A stretch of DNA of 64,000 nt. Origin: Polyangiaceae bacterium (GTDB taxonomy: Bacteria; Myxococcota_A; Polyangia; Polyangiales; Polyangiaceae). A program made the position numbers and the translations under genes. The stretch covers positions 62,001 through 126,000 of the forward strand of contig JABSRN010000003.1 in assembly GCA_013214025.1 (NCBI GenBank), read 5' to 3'. Below are positions 25,587 to 35,842 of the stretch, in pieces. A model generated the notes under the pieces. It worked only from the letters and a program-made list of their open reading frames with translations. It was not told the origin of the DNA and did not search any database. How positions within the stretch are numbered: the first letter of the stretch is position 1; every line of letters starts with the position of its first letter.

Positions 25587-26555
25587 TCAGTTGATGAGGC
25601 AGCTGCCGATTTCGGACTGGATTACTGTCAGAGCTTCGGTCAACCCCGAGACAAAATCACCGGTAGTCATGTCGAAGTGGCAGATCTCTCCGCCAGCGGC
25701 GTCGCATTCGGTGTTGCCACCGGCCTGGGCGAGTTTAGACAAGTTCATGATGTTGCCTTCGCTGCCCGGGGCACCCAGCACGAAGGTACGGATGTTGTGG
25801 TCAGCTACAGCTGAGGCAGCCAGGTTGAGCAGCTCGGTGTCGAAGTCATAGTCTTCGGATTTGTTTTGGGTCTCCGCGTAGTGCGATTGGCAGCTGTCAG
25901 TGCCGTCGGTAACGAGAATGACATACCGTCGCTTAGACTCAGTGGTGATTAGCTCTTGGTAGGCGGTGGCGGCCGCGCCTACGATAGGTGTTCCGCCGAA
26001 GGGCACGACCAGATCGAGAGCCGCAGACATCTGAGTGAGGTGGTCGTCGGTCAGATCCCAGCGGGTGATATCCGATTCGGCTTGGGTTCCGCAGATGTTG
26101 TCGGTGTTGAAGTACCGGACACCCACGCGGAGGGCCTCGGGCTCGTATTCGGCGTGCATAGTCGTCAGCGCCGCCTTGATCTCGCCCGTTACGACGTCCC
26201 ACTTGCGGGGCTTGTTCAAATCGACCTGCACCGGATCGGATTCGCAGGTGGCTGATGGGGTGATGGCCGGCAGGTTGCAGTTCATGCTGCCGCTCTTGTC
26301 GATAACGAAGAGCAATTCGACGACATCGTCGCAGCCCAGCTCAACAGTCTCGACTAAGCTGCCGGGGTCGAAGTACTGCTCGGGGGGGGCGACCTGGCCG
26401 GAGCCGCCGGAGCCGCCGGTTGAGCCGCCGCCGCTACCGCTGGTGCCGTTATTGGCCCCCACCGCTTCGGTGGAATCAGGTTCACAGCCCCACGCAACCG
26501 AGAGCGCGATAGAACCAATGGTGATGAGTCGTAGCCGTGGGGATGTTTTGAGCAT
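25587..26555 (-). CDS. von Willebrand factor A-domain lipoprotein
   Basis: 322 aa. Signal peptide to Cys24 (AWGC, imperfect lipobox), Gly/Ser-rich spacer 37-53, then a VWA domain with complete metal-ion-dependent adhesion site: DKSGS at 86-90, GGTP for the Thr and VTDGTDSC for the Asp. Several cysteines suggest disulfides and extracytoplasmic location. Probable adhesion or protein-protein interaction at the cell surface. ATG at 26555 chosen because AGGA lies 8 bp upstream and the signal peptide begins there. Confidence 0.87.
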   Translation of the reverse strand: MLKTSPRLRLITIGSIALSVAWGCEPDSTEAVGANNGTSGSGGGSTGGSGGSGQVAPPEQYFDPGSLVETVELGCDDVVELLFVIDKSGSMNCNLPAITPSATCESDPVQVDLNKPRKWDVVTGEIKAALTTMHAEYEPEALRVGVRYFNTDNICGTQAESDITRWDLTDDHLTQMSAALDLVVPFGGTPIVGAAATAYQELITTESKRRYVILVTDGTDSCQSHYAETQNKSEDYDFDTELLNLAASAVADHNIRTFVLGAPGSEGNIMNLSKLAQAGGNTECDAAGGEICHFDMTTGDFVSGLTEALTVIQSEIGSCLIN

Positions 26556-26842
26556 GGTGTTCCTATTGAGCCTCAAGGGTCGGGCAGCGCCGCCTGGAAC
26601 GCGACCCTGAGGTGGCAGATAGCAGTTTTCAGCAGCCTCCCACCAGGAATGGGGCAATGCAACGTCGTGTGAGGATATTCCGCACGCCGGGTCAGCTTGC
26701 AGCCGTCCCGGAATGCGTCCGCTGCACTGTCGATGTAAATTGTACGGGCGTATGGTAATCGTCTGTCCTGAGCGGAATATTCTGCTGGGGTTATTGCACG
26801 CCCCGCATCGCCCTTGGGAGTTCGCACGCGCGTGCCCAAGCC

Positions 26843-26861
26843 GCCGGCGAGGCGAGCCGGC
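26843..26861 (-). terminator. hairpin after the YfbK-type VWA gene
   Basis: GCCGGC-N7-GCCGGC self-complementary arms just downstream (minus strand) of the stop at 26876; no T-run. Weak. Confidence 0.3.
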
Positions 26862-26875
26862 CCGCTCTGGGGTGT

Positions 26876-28999
26876 TTAGAGGCCCAGGCTCTTTGCTTGG
26901 TCCATCAACCCGAGCAGTTCTTTGCGGTCGCCGTAAGGATCTTTTCCGATGGCGGCCTGGGCAAGCTTTCGAGCGGACGCCAGTGTTGCGGTGCCGCGGT
27001 GTTGAGACCCTCGTAACAACATGCCGTAGGACGCGACAGCCGCGCTGAATCGGAAGTCGTCACTCGACTGCTTCAAGCTCCGGCCTGTGTCGGTGACCGT
27101 GTAGCTGATCTTGCGGCTCTTGGACCCGGTGGGGGACTTGTAGCGCAGCTTGAGCGTCAAGAGTTCACCTGAGTTGGCCAGCTTGGTGGACGCGCGTTCG
27201 GCCTGGTAGCGCAACTTGTCCACCCCCGTCGGCGCCTCTGCTGCTGATTTTGTCGGGATGATTTCGTAGAGAGCCGTGACTGTGTGTCCTGCGCCGATCT
27301 CGCCGGCGTCGATCTTGTCGTTGTTGAAGTCCTGCTTCTTCAGGATCCGGTTTTCGTAGCCAATGAGCCGGTAGCGGGCGACGAGCTTCGGGTTGAACTC
27401 GACTTGGATCTTCACGTCCTTGGCGATGGTGACGAGGGTGGAGCCGCCTTCGCGAACGAGTACCTTTTGGGCTTCGGCGATGGAGTCGATGTAGGAATAA
27501 TTTCCGTTCCCCTTGTCCGCCAGGGTTTCCATGGGAGCGTCCTTCAGGTTTCCACGGCCGAAGCCCAGCACGGACAAGGACACGCCGCTCTTGCGTTGCC
27601 CCTCGATGAGGCGCGTCAAGTCTCCTTGGTTGGTGGTGCCGACGTTGAAATCGCCGTCGGTCGCCAGGATTACGCGATTGACGCCACCTGATTGGTAGTT
27701 GCGGCGAGCGACATTGTAAGCGAGCTGGATGCCGCTCGCGCCGTTGGTGCTTCCGCCGGCGTGAAGTCGTTCCAGAGCGGAGAGGATCTTGCCCTGTTGA
27801 TTGCCGGGGGTAGGGGGCAAGACCGTACCGGACGAGCCAGCGTAGACCACCATCGCGAGACTATCCTGAGGGCGTAACTCGCGTGCGAGCAGGGACAGAC
27901 CGCGCTTGAGCAACGGGAGCTTATTGGCGCTGCCCATAGAACCCGATACATCGATTAGGAACACCAGGTTTTGAGGTGATTGATCGTTACGGCTGATAGC
28001 CTTGCCGCGTAGGCCAATGTGTACCAGTCGGGCTTTGGGGTTCCAGGGCGCGTCCGATACTTCGCTGTACACGGAGAAGGGGATGTCGCCTTTCGGTGGG
28101 GGGTAAGAGTAGGAGAAATAATTGAGCATCTCCTCGATCCGAACCGCGTCTTTGGGCGGCAGCCGTCCGTGCCCTAGAAGTCTGCGTGCGTTGCTATAGG
28201 AGGCGGTGTCGACGTCGATCGAGAACGTAGAGAGCGGAGTTTGTTTGGCTGAAAAGAACGGGTTGTCCCCGATGTGCGAGTAATTTTCTGTGTTGTGCTG
28301 GGGGGCCTGGCTGCGGGCGGGCCGATGTTGAAAGACCCCAAGCTTAGGCGCCGAGGGCGCCGAACGCATTGCCAATGGGTGGCCTCCGCCGCCGCCTACG
28401 CCACTGAAGCCCTGGCCAGAGCCGTCGCTTTGGGCGGTAGCTCCCGGGTGGGAGCGTCCAGCGCGCATGGCCTCCATTGAGGACATGCGGGGGTCGCCCG
28501 AAGTTTTCCTCTTCGCCCTTTTCTTTTTCTTCATTCTAGACACCGGGGCCTTGGACGCGACTCGGTTAGACGTGGTGGATCGCGACGCGCGGGTGGGTGC
28601 CATCCGTGCGGTGGATTTTTTCTTAGGTCGCCAGGTCGTTGGCGGCGACGCCGCTGTTGGCGCCTCGTCAGCCGGGTCGTCGAGATTGCGCTTTGGCATC
28701 GCGGGCGGCACCAAGGGAGCCTCCTGGGGCACAGCTTCTCGACTGAGCTCGGAGAGCTCATAGCTGGGGATCGTGGCTGGGGCGGTTTGCTGTTTCGTCG
28801 ATTCCGACTCGACCGCCGCTGTCCTTTCGGAGTTGTCCTTGGCGGTCGTTTGGTTGCCCTTTTTGGCTGACGCTGTGTCAGCACCGGTAGACGAGTTCTG
28901 GTGGGTGCACCCCCCGAGGAGCCCGAACACCAAGGCGAGGGTGAACGCTGAAGTGAATGAACGCCGCACGGCGGGCGTTAACGTGACTTGACTGAACAT
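26876..28999 (-). CDS. VWA-domain lipoprotein of the YfbK type
   Basis: 707 aa. Lipoprotein signal ending LLGGC (Cys31). A 200-residue Lys/Ser/Pro/Ala-rich region follows. Next come the von Willebrand factor-type N-terminal segment (NPFFSAKQTPLSTFSIDVDT, IEEMLNYFSYSYPPP), a VWA domain with MIDAS DVSGSMGS, and the YfbK C-terminal domain (FRFSAAVASYGMLLRGS, KELLGLMDQAKSLGL). Probably anchored in the outer membrane. ATG at 28999 has GGAGG directly upstream. Role in this organism unknown; relatives occur with redox or sigma-factor loci. Confidence 0.92.
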   Translation of the reverse strand: MFSQVTLTPAVRRSFTSAFTLALVFGLLGGCTHQNSSTGADTASAKKGNQTTAKDNSERTAAVESESTKQQTAPATIPSYELSELSREAVPQEAPLVPPAMPKRNLDDPADEAPTAASPPTTWRPKKKSTARMAPTRASRSTTSNRVASKAPVSRMKKKKRAKRKTSGDPRMSSMEAMRAGRSHPGATAQSDGSGQGFSGVGGGGGHPLAMRSAPSAPKLGVFQHRPARSQAPQHNTENYSHIGDNPFFSAKQTPLSTFSIDVDTASYSNARRLLGHGRLPPKDAVRIEEMLNYFSYSYPPPKGDIPFSVYSEVSDAPWNPKARLVHIGLRGKAISRNDQSPQNLVFLIDVSGSMGSANKLPLLKRGLSLLARELRPQDSLAMVVYAGSSGTVLPPTPGNQQGKILSALERLHAGGSTNGASGIQLAYNVARRNYQSGGVNRVILATDGDFNVGTTNQGDLTRLIEGQRKSGVSLSVLGFGRGNLKDAPMETLADKGNGNYSYIDSIAEAQKVLVREGGSTLVTIAKDVKIQVEFNPKLVARYRLIGYENRILKKQDFNNDKIDAGEIGAGHTVTALYEIIPTKSAAEAPTGVDKLRYQAERASTKLANSGELLTLKLRYKSPTGSKSRKISYTVTDTGRSLKQSSDDFRFSAAVASYGMLLRGSQHRGTATLASARKLAQAAIGKDPYGDRKELLGLMDQAKSLGL

Positions 29000-29126
29000 G
29001 GATCCTCCGCTGGAGGGGCCGCGCTGGTGCGGTCCGCCCGGACTTGTGGTCGTGAGCGTCAGACACGGGCACCTGCGGAGCCATTGGGTCGCCTGCCGCG
29101 AAACCCGCAGAACGTCCCCGCAGGCT

Positions 29127-31019
29127 TTAGAAGCGCAAGCTGGCGTTCAGCCGCACGCCCTCGAAAGGCGGAAAAACGCGGCATATTCCCGCGATGCATC
29201 GGAGCCCTCCCTGACGTTGACCGACAAATAGACTTAGGCTGGAGGCCGAATCGAGATTGTAACGGAGTGACGCGTTGTAATAACGGTCAGGGAACTGCGG
29301 GTTCTGGTCGTACTCGATGCCGATGGCGACGGTGCCGTAGGGTGCCAATGTCAGAGCGGTCTGGGTGAAGCCCTGCATCCACGGTTCCGCCGGACCCCCG
29401 AGACGTTGATGGCGACGCCTGTGCCACCCCTGGGTTTGCAGCGAAAAGCCCCGTCCGAGCCAGCGCACGAAGTCGTAGCGCACGTAGACTTCTGTGTACG
29501 ACAGTTGGGATACATAACCGTCGGCCGTCTCCATCTGGCGATCGGTGTAGTCCAGGCGGGTGCCAATGCGACCGACCTGACGGGACCTCCCTTTATCGCT
29601 GGTCACTTCGCTGCCGACAGCGATATCCCACACACGGTTCAGGTTTTCGTCTACTGTGATGCAGCTCTCGTTGGCGACGGTCTCCGCCCAGGTATTGTAG
29701 CGGGCGAGTCGCAGAAAGCTCAGCACCTTTCGGCTCAGCGAGACGTCTATGCGGGCTCTGCCGCCGGTGACACAGGTGTTGAACGATTCGAACTGGGTGT
29801 CGTTCCAAACCGGTTCCGTCGTTGGCGGTGTGCTGTATTGGACTCCGATAAATTCGCGGGCTTGCCCGGTGTCGATGTTGGCTCGAAGGGGATAGAAGCG
29901 CCGGTAGGATTTGGCTTCGATGTCGATGTTGACCGGATCCAGATCGATGTTGGCGCTCAGATACGCGGCGTGCCCTGTCTCCAACGACACGCCGTTGTCG
30001 TGAGCCATGGATTGAACCGCGAACTCGCCGTACAGACTTGTGCGCTCGCCTACGTGGGGAAGGTCGACGGACACACTACCGTTGTTGATGGAACGTGCGG
30101 CCCGCGCGATGCTGCCGCCGAAACTGTCGGTGCAGTCGTCTGAGCCATCACAGCGAAAACGGACGAGCCTGACGCCGTGTAGCCCCAGGCGCAGATTTTT
30201 GGCGCCGGCTTCCGCCTGGGCGCCGATCAGTTGGTCCGGAGCATAGCTTGCCTGCGGGCGCGGCACGAACTCGTTGCCCACCGGTTGGGGCATGCCCGCC
30301 TCGGTGAGAGTGAGCCAGCCTGGCGTCACGCTGGAGTCGGTGCCGAGGTGTCGGCCCGACGCGGTGTCGATTCGAAGGGGGTTGCCGCTGCCCGCCAGCC
30401 CGGTCAGGGCGAAACGCCAGTCCCCGGCACGGAAACGTCCCGTGCTCTTCAGTCCCCGCAGGGACGTGTCGCCGGCGAGAGCGTCGCGTTTTCGGACGCT
30501 GAGCACGAGTCCGCGGCCGAACTGAGCGTAGAAGTCACCGGCGCGTACATCGAAGTGACGACTGCTGTAGCGTGCGTAATATTTCGCGGGGTAAACCCAA
30601 TTTCGAAAGCGATTGGAGGTTTCGTCGCCGGCGCGCTGGTACTGTTGGAGAAAGTATGTGGCGTCAGCATCGGAATAGTTAGCGGGCAGTTGTCCGCCGT
30701 TTTCGATCTGCAACAGTTCGAGTGCGATGCGTTCGGGCGATGGTGAGCTCGGATACCATGCGCCGTCGAGTTGCAGCCCGGCTCGCCACTCTCCGCGGGC
30801 CAGCTGTGTGTCGATTCGGTTGTGAGCTACGCTAAAATCGTCGTCGGCAAGACTGGCGACTCCGGAGGGGCGGGTGTTGCGGTTGTCGCCGCGTACCGTC
30901 AGGGTGGAGGAGGTACTGACTTCGGCACTCCACTCGTCTTGAGCCCCGGCTGACGCCGATACAAAACAGCTGGTGACTGCTAGCAATACGCGGCAGCTCC
31001 GGAGAGGGGAGACGGGCAT
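29127..31019 (-). CDS. outer-membrane beta-barrel protein, DUF6029-like
   Basis: 630 aa. Cleavable signal peptide (ends SASAGA, about 26). The rest alternates short hydrophobic-aromatic strands and polar turns and ends in LNASLRF, the terminal Phe expected of BAM-inserted barrels. The early segment YPAKYYARYSSRHFDVRAGDFYAQFGRGLVLS resembles DUF6029-type proteins, often next to TlpA/Omp28-like redoxins, as here: the redoxin lipoprotein gene ends 4 bp before this start. Function inferred as partner barrel in an envelope redox or secretion pair; not experimentally fixed. Confidence 0.75.
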   Translation of the reverse strand: MPVSPLRSCRVLLAVTSCFVSASAGAQDEWSAEVSTSSTLTVRGDNRNTRPSGVASLADDDFSVAHNRIDTQLARGEWRAGLQLDGAWYPSSPSPERIALELLQIENGGQLPANYSDADATYFLQQYQRAGDETSNRFRNWVYPAKYYARYSSRHFDVRAGDFYAQFGRGLVLSVRKRDALAGDTSLRGLKSTGRFRAGDWRFALTGLAGSGNPLRIDTASGRHLGTDSSVTPGWLTLTEAGMPQPVGNEFVPRPQASYAPDQLIGAQAEAGAKNLRLGLHGVRLVRFRCDGSDDCTDSFGGSIARAARSINNGSVSVDLPHVGERTSLYGEFAVQSMAHDNGVSLETGHAAYLSANIDLDPVNIDIEAKSYRRFYPLRANIDTGQAREFIGVQYSTPPTTEPVWNDTQFESFNTCVTGGRARIDVSLSRKVLSFLRLARYNTWAETVANESCITVDENLNRVWDIAVGSEVTSDKGRSRQVGRIGTRLDYTDRQMETADGYVSQLSYTEVYVRYDFVRWLGRGFSLQTQGWHRRRHQRLGGPAEPWMQGFTQTALTLAPYGTVAIGIEYDQNPQFPDRYYNASLRYNLDSASSLSLFVGQRQGGLRCIAGICRVFPPFEGVRLNASLRF

Positions 31020-31023
31020 CGGG

Positions 31024-31698
31024 CTAGTTGGGCGTCAACGCCTGGTCCACCGCGCTCCACAGCACTTCGGGATTGTCGCCCTCTAGCTGAGTGATGATGG
31101 TCATCGTGGTGGTGTCGATCAGCATGTTGAAGGGCTGAACGCTTTCGTCCGCGTAAAGGCCGAGCTGGAAGCTTGGGTCCACCGCAAAGGGGAAGTCGAC
31201 GTTGTACAGCTCGGTCCAGATCGATGCGTCTGCGGGAGTGGCTGGGTTTTCGTTGTTGTCCTGGAAGAGGGTGCCCAGTACGGCAAAGCCCTGAGCGCGG
31301 CGTTGCTGCCAGCGCGCGCTCAGGGACGGTCGACTTGCTGTACCCTGGTATTCGGTACCGCAGGATGCACACCAGCCCGCGCTCGTGCTGATGTGCAGGA
31401 TACGGCTGGTATTGCCAGTGGGGTCGTAGAAATCAGAGAGGCAGATCTCCGACATGGATTCCGAGTCAAACTGTGCGGCTGAGGGATCCTGCCAACCGTC
31501 GAAGCAGTGCTCGGCGATCACATCTCCGGTGCGGTTGCCGTAGGGGCCTTCCCAGGCTGTGGTAGCGCTGCCCGCGTTGGCAATAGCCGACAGTAGGCCA
31601 TCGGGAATGTCGTCATGTTCTTTGCTGCCGCAGCCGACGGTCGCAAGCAACATCAACAGCGCGAATCGTTGACGGACAAGCTGACGAAAGGAAGGCAT
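31024..31698 (-). CDS. redoxin/thioredoxin-fold lipoprotein
   Basis: 224 aa. Lipoprotein signal with Cys23 (ATVGC). Thioredoxin-like domain about 95-224 with AGWCASCGTE (Cys110/Cys113), VLGTLFQDN, and a Pro segment QPFNMLI. Related lipoproteins in myxobacteria carry similar long inserts between the Cys pair and the rest of the fold. GGAGATAC lies upstream of the start. Cotranscribed with the following barrel gene. Likely acts on thiols in the periplasm or at the cell surface. Confidence 0.8.
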   Translation of the reverse strand: MPSFRQLVRQRFALLMLLATVGCGSKEHDDIPDGLLSAIANAGSATTAWEGPYGNRTGDVIAEHCFDGWQDPSAAQFDSESMSEICLSDFYDPTGNTSRILHISTSAGWCASCGTEYQGTASRPSLSARWQQRRAQGFAVLGTLFQDNNENPATPADASIWTELYNVDFPFAVDPSFQLGLYADESVQPFNMLIDTTTMTIITQLEGDNPEVLWSAVDQALTPN

Positions 31699-31823
31699 GT
31701 ATCTCCATCCACCGTGGTGGGGGGCTGCTGCTGAGTCTACCGCTTCTCGCCGCTCATCACCAGTCGGCGCCAGGGGAAGGAATCATGGCTGTCCGGTTCC
31801 CCGAGTTGCCCAACGCTGGGGGG

Positions 31824-34217
31824 CTAGCCCTTGGGGGGGCGTACGATATTGAGCTGCCGGCGAAACTCCGCCGCCGAGGTGGTGGGCAGTTCGCAGCTGC
31901 CCTGCTCACAAACATAGGCTGTCGGCTTCTCGTCCCTCGCCGGCTTGCCCTCCGCCCAGGGAATCAGTTTTTTTATCTTGGCGCTGATCTCGGATTGTTT
32001 GGCGCGGACAAACACACGGTTAGGAATGAAGGTCATCGAAAAGGCCTTCAGCAAATCGTCGCTAGCGGTTGCGGGGCCTTCCGACTCCGGAAGTACAATC
32101 ACGATCTCTTTCGGCGTATCGACGTGGAAATCCACCGCTAGCAGCATTTGATCCAGAGCGGTGGGGCGCCGCTTGAGGGCGGAGCTGAAGGCTCGGAGAG
32201 TCATTTCGGCCCGCTCTCGGAATCGGTCGTCGGTGGTGAACTCGTGGAGCCGGAGTAACGTCATCAGAGCGTAGGAGTTGCCACCGGGGATGGCTTTGTC
32301 AAACGCGGGTTTTTCCCGGGCCAGCAGTATTTCGCCGCCTGTGGGCGTCAGGTAATAGCCCCCATTGGCACTGTCGACGAAGGACTTTTCCAGCTCGTCC
32401 ATGAGCGCAATCGCCTCGCGTAGATAGCGCGGCTCGGATGTGACCTCGAAGAGATCGAGCAGGGCTGATGCAAAGAAGGAGTAGTCCTCGAGGAACGCGG
32501 ATTGGGACGCCTTGCCTCCGATGTGCGTGTGGTGAAGTCGCCCGCCGGGCCGTAGATCGCTCAGGATAAAATCGGCGGCACGGCGAGCGGCACGTCGATA
32601 CTCGGGCTTGCCGAGCACGAGTGCTCCTCGGCTCAAGGCGGTGATCATCAGGCCGTTCCAGGAAACCTGAACCTTGTCGTCACGAAGCGGTTGTGCCCGT
32701 TCGTTTCGCTTCGTCAGCAGCTTCGGGCGTGCGCGGTCGATGGCAGCGGCGAGGCTTTCGACGGAGATATTTTTCTTTTGCGAAAATTGTGCTCGGCTGA
32801 ACGCAGTGTTGAGAATCGTGCGCCCCTCGAAGTTTCCGCGCTTTCGGACACCGTAAAAACCACCCAATAATTGGGCGTCTTCCGCGCCCAAAGTTTGCTC
32901 CAGCTCGGCTGGTGTCCAGGTGAAGAAGTAGCCTTCTTCGCGGTGCCCTTTGGGACCGATGCTATCGGCATCCGTGGCGGAATAAAAGCCGCCCTGGGGC
33001 GACGTCATGTCGCGCAAGACGTAGTCCAGCGTCTCCGTGGCGATACGCCGGAAGTTCGTGTCGCCGGTGATCTGGTAGGCCTCCAAGTAGCTCGGCACCA
33101 ACAAGGCGTTGTCGTAGAGCATTTTCTCGAAGTGCGGGACGAGCCAGCGCGCATCGGTGGAGTAGCGGTGGAATCCGCCGCCAATTTGGTCGTACATGCC
33201 GCCGCCGGCCATTTGCGTGAGTGTGTCGGTGGCCATGTCGAGGCTGCCTTGAGCCTTTGTCGTTCGGTAGTGACGCAGCAGCAACGCGATCGGGAAGCTT
33301 GAGGGGAACTTCGGGGCGCCCCGGGCTCCACCGTTTCTGTGGTCGTATCGGGAGGCGGCGGAACTGACAGCTCGGGTGAGGGTTTCCGCGCCTGCGATTC
33401 CCGCCGGCTCCGATGGCTTCAGCGCCGACTTGATCTTGGCGGCCAGCTTTCGCGCCTTGTCGGCGATTCCACCCCCGCTCTGGAACTCGTCGTGTTGTTC
33501 CGTGAGGATGGTGAGAAATCCCTTCGCGCGGCCGCGGGCGCCGTCCCGGGGCGGGAAATATGTGCCGCCGAAAAACGGTTCGAGTTCCGGAGTCAGCCAG
33601 ACACTCATTGGCCAGCCGCCGCGGCCTGCCATCACATGCACAGCCGTCATGTAGATCGAATCGACGTCTGGTCGTTCCTCGCGGTCTACTTTGATGGGAA
33701 TGTAGTGCGCGTTGATGTAGTTGGCGATCTCTTCGTCTTCGAAGCTCTCCTCCTCCATGACGTGGCACCAGTGACAGGTGGAGTAGCCAACGCTGAGGAA
33801 AATGGGTCGTCCTGTTTCGCGAGCCATCTTGAACGCCTCATCGCCCCAAGAGAACCAGTTCACTGGGTTGTGCGCGTGTTGCAGCAAGTACGGGCTGGAC
33901 TCGCGGATCAGGCGATTGGTGTACTTCGGAGTGCCGTCGGCGTTCTTATGGCGAGTCCGAGGGGCGTAGCTCGCCCCTTTCGCCGAGAGCTCCTTGGCGA
34001 GACTTATCTCTAGTTCGTCATCAATATCGGGAGATGGAATTGGTTCTATGGGAATTGTCGTGGTCGTCGTAGATTGGGTGCCGGAACACCCGCCGTCGCA
34101 CGCCCCCACCAACAAGCCAACCGCGAGGATAGCTGTGGACCGTGGTTGCGTGTTGCCTCGGCGTGGGAGGGAGCGAGAACGGCCGAATTTGGCCAACGGG
34201 TCGATTGTGGCTGCCAT
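31824..34217 (-). CDS. thioredoxin-domain YyaL/DUF255 (SPATA20-like) lipoprotein
   Basis: 797 aa. N-terminal signal, lipobox LVGAC near residue 40, Thr-rich spacer, then the DUF255 thioredoxin-like domain ([35 protein letters not shown]) and a C-terminal alpha/alpha-barrel like N-acylglucosamine 2-epimerase (about 290-720; [30 protein letters not shown]). Most family members are cytosolic; the lipoprotein signal places this one outside. Catalytic activity of the family is not established. Start region is 48 bp from the divergent PfkB gene. Confidence 0.9.
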   Translation of the reverse strand: MAATIDPLAKFGRSRSLPRRGNTQPRSTAILAVGLLVGACDGGCSGTQSTTTTTIPIEPIPSPDIDDELEISLAKELSAKGASYAPRTRHKNADGTPKYTNRLIRESSPYLLQHAHNPVNWFSWGDEAFKMARETGRPIFLSVGYSTCHWCHVMEEESFEDEEIANYINAHYIPIKVDREERPDVDSIYMTAVHVMAGRGGWPMSVWLTPELEPFFGGTYFPPRDGARGRAKGFLTILTEQHDEFQSGGGIADKARKLAAKIKSALKPSEPAGIAGAETLTRAVSSAASRYDHRNGGARGAPKFPSSFPIALLLRHYRTTKAQGSLDMATDTLTQMAGGGMYDQIGGGFHRYSTDARWLVPHFEKMLYDNALLVPSYLEAYQITGDTNFRRIATETLDYVLRDMTSPQGGFYSATDADSIGPKGHREEGYFFTWTPAELEQTLGAEDAQLLGGFYGVRKRGNFEGRTILNTAFSRAQFSQKKNISVESLAAAIDRARPKLLTKRNERAQPLRDDKVQVSWNGLMITALSRGALVLGKPEYRRAARRAADFILSDLRPGGRLHHTHIGGKASQSAFLEDYSFFASALLDLFEVTSEPRYLREAIALMDELEKSFVDSANGGYYLTPTGGEILLAREKPAFDKAIPGGNSYALMTLLRLHEFTTDDRFRERAEMTLRAFSSALKRRPTALDQMLLAVDFHVDTPKEIVIVLPESEGPATASDDLLKAFSMTFIPNRVFVRAKQSEISAKIKKLIPWAEGKPARDEKPTAYVCEQGSCELPTTSAAEFRRQLNIVRPPKG

Positions 34218-34265
34218 GAGACATGGAGCATTACACGACCGGTGGCGCTGACTAAACTCCCGCGC

Positions 34266-35189
34266 GTGGGGTACTTAGTGGAAAACTTGTCCGTGGAGCG
34301 GCGCAGGCCCTCTCCGTTCGTCTTGAGCTTTGGTGAGCTGGTTTGGGATCTGTATCCAGACGAGCGGAGGCTTGGTGGCTGCGCTGCCAACCTGGCCTAT
34401 CATAGCACGAGACTCGGAACTCACACCGCCCTGGTTAGTCGCGTGGGTGATGACAAGCTCGGCAACGAGGCGCGAGCCTGGCTCGAAGACGCCGGTGTCG
34501 ATGTCAGTGAGCTGCAGCGAGATGATGATGCTCCGACGGGGGAAGTCAGTGTTCGGGGCGGGGCGAATCCAAGTTTCGAAATCGCTAGCCTAGCGGCTTG
34601 GGATCGCATCGAGGCCACCCCTGCCGCCATTGGATTCGCCCAGCGCGCGAGCGTTATTGCCTTCGGTACTTTGGCTCAACGAACTCCACTAGCGGGCAAC
34701 GCGCTCAGCGACATTCTCGCTGTGGCGGCCAAAGACACTTGGTGTTTGTGCGACCTCAACATTCGACCGCCTTTTGACGACGCCAACGTGATCGAGCGGA
34801 GTTTACGGCTCTCGAACGTCGTGAAGCTGAATATTGAGGAGAGCGAACGGCTCGCCAAGATCCTCAATACTCAGGCGCCGCTTGAGATGTTGATCGATCG
34901 CTACGGGATCGAATTGGTGGCTCTGACCCGCGGCGACAACGGCAGCCTACTGCTCACAGCGGACGAGATGCTGGAACATCCAGGTGTGCCGCTATCCACC
35001 CCAGGTGGCGGCGATGCAGTCGGAGCCGGCGACGCCTTTTCGGCCGCTTTGGCCCATTTGTTATCTCGTGGCGCCAGCCTGGGAGCTATCAGCGAGGGCG
35101 CGAACCGCTACGCTGCGCATGTCGCCAGTTTTCCAGGCGCGATGCCCAAGGCCCACGACGAGCTCGTTCGCAGCGTCACCGCCATATAA
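34266..35189 (+). CDS. PfkB-family carbohydrate kinase
   Basis: About 307 aa. Ribokinase-type fold: N-terminal [25 protein letters not shown], the sugar site [11 protein letters not shown], and the C-terminal catalytic [16 protein letters not shown] (GxGD; Asp is the base). The acceptor sugar (fructose or similar) is not readable. Start is uncertain among GTG codons at 34266, 34278 and 34293; none has a strong ribosome-binding site. The family N-terminus begins around PFVLSFGE, so all are workable. Ends in a convergent arrangement with a Cys-rich lipoprotein. Confidence 0.85.
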   Translation: MGYLVENLSVERRRPSPFVLSFGELVWDLYPDERRLGGCAANLAYHSTRLGTHTALVSRVGDDKLGNEARAWLEDAGVDVSELQRDDDAPTGEVSVRGGANPSFEIASLAAWDRIEATPAAIGFAQRASVIAFGTLAQRTPLAGNALSDILAVAAKDTWCLCDLNIRPPFDDANVIERSLRLSNVVKLNIEESERLAKILNTQAPLEMLIDRYGIELVALTRGDNGSLLLTADEMLEHPGVPLSTPGGGDAVGAGDAFSAALAHLLSRGASLGAISEGANRYAAHVASFPGAMPKAHDELVRSVTAI

Positions 35190-35237
35190 GCTCGCCAGGA
35201 GCACCGAATTCACATCGCTCGGAGCACAAACGACGTG

Positions 35238-35260
35238 TGGCCCACTCCAGGAGTGAGCCA
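35238..35260. terminator. hairpin between convergent PfkB and Cys-rich lipoprotein genes
   Basis: TGGCCCACTCC / GGAGTGAGCCA, 10 of 11 positions paired around a very small loop; probable bidirectional terminator, with no long T-run on either side. Confidence 0.5.
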
Positions 35261-35283
35261 CGGCCATGCGGGTAACTAGAAAG

Positions 35284-35601
35284 CTACTTGGGGCAATGAT
35301 GGTTGCAACCACCCTTGCCCTTGCACTCGTTCTTGCCGGAGCAATCGTTGGAGTCCGTATGACAGCCGCCTTTGCCCTTGCACTCGTTGGTGCCCTTGCA
35401 GCAGGCCTTGTCGCCCTCGGCGGACTCGCTCTCTTCGGCGGATGCTTCTCCGTCGCCTTCTTCACCTTCGGCGGCTTCTTCGGCGGCTTCGGCTGCCGGG
35501 GCTTCCGGTGCTTCGGCTTCGGGGGTGGAGCCTCCACAGGCGACGCTCATCAGGCCAGCAGCGGCGGCTGCGGCAATTGTACGGCTTAGTTCAATTTTCA
35601 T
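35284..35601 (-). CDS. small lipoprotein with repeated Cys-rich motif
   Basis: 105 aa. Signal peptide to a lipobox (SVACGG, Cys22). An acidic Glu/Ala-rich spacer (26-62) is followed by a 40-residue Cys-rich end that repeats CKGTNECKGKGGC and CSGKNECKGKGGC, plus an N-terminal CC pair and a terminal CNHHC. The evenly spaced Cys and His suggest metal binding or post-translational modification. The motif resembles proteins discussed as copper-binding bufferin-like peptides, but no MNIO-type maturation enzyme is visible nearby, so that link is a guess. Opposite-strand frames here are shadows. Confidence 0.8.
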   Translation of the reverse strand: MKIELSRTIAAAAAAGLMSVACGGSTPEAEAPEAPAAEAAEEAAEGEEGDGEASAEESESAEGDKACCKGTNECKGKGGCHTDSNDCSGKNECKGKGGCNHHCPK

Positions 35602-35842
35602 ATCTGTACTCTCCCGGGTGGATTTGATGCTTTATTTCGGCGGAGCCTAGCGGAGACTTTGCGCTGTGCCGAGCTTTCAGCTTTGGTGGAGTCTTACGGC
35701 GCAGTCGGCGGTCTGGTTTCTTGCGGAAGCGATTTGTATGAGTGATCTGGCCGATTTTGCTGGTGTCGGGCCGCATTCCCAACGATTCGTGTAGTCCGCA
35801 CCCGGACGTGGCCGTCTGGTAGTCTTTTCTCAGCCGATCCAC

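Noticed and set aside
28531-28884. Arg/Pro-rich alternative frame within the YfbK-type VWA gene
   Set aside because: Alternative-frame reading of the low-complexity N-terminal spacer of a real gene.
35266-35589. Gly/Phe-rich plus-strand frame opposite the Cys-rich lipoprotein
   Set aside because: The minus strand has a proper lipoprotein signal and conserved Cys repeats; the plus-strand frame is its shadow.
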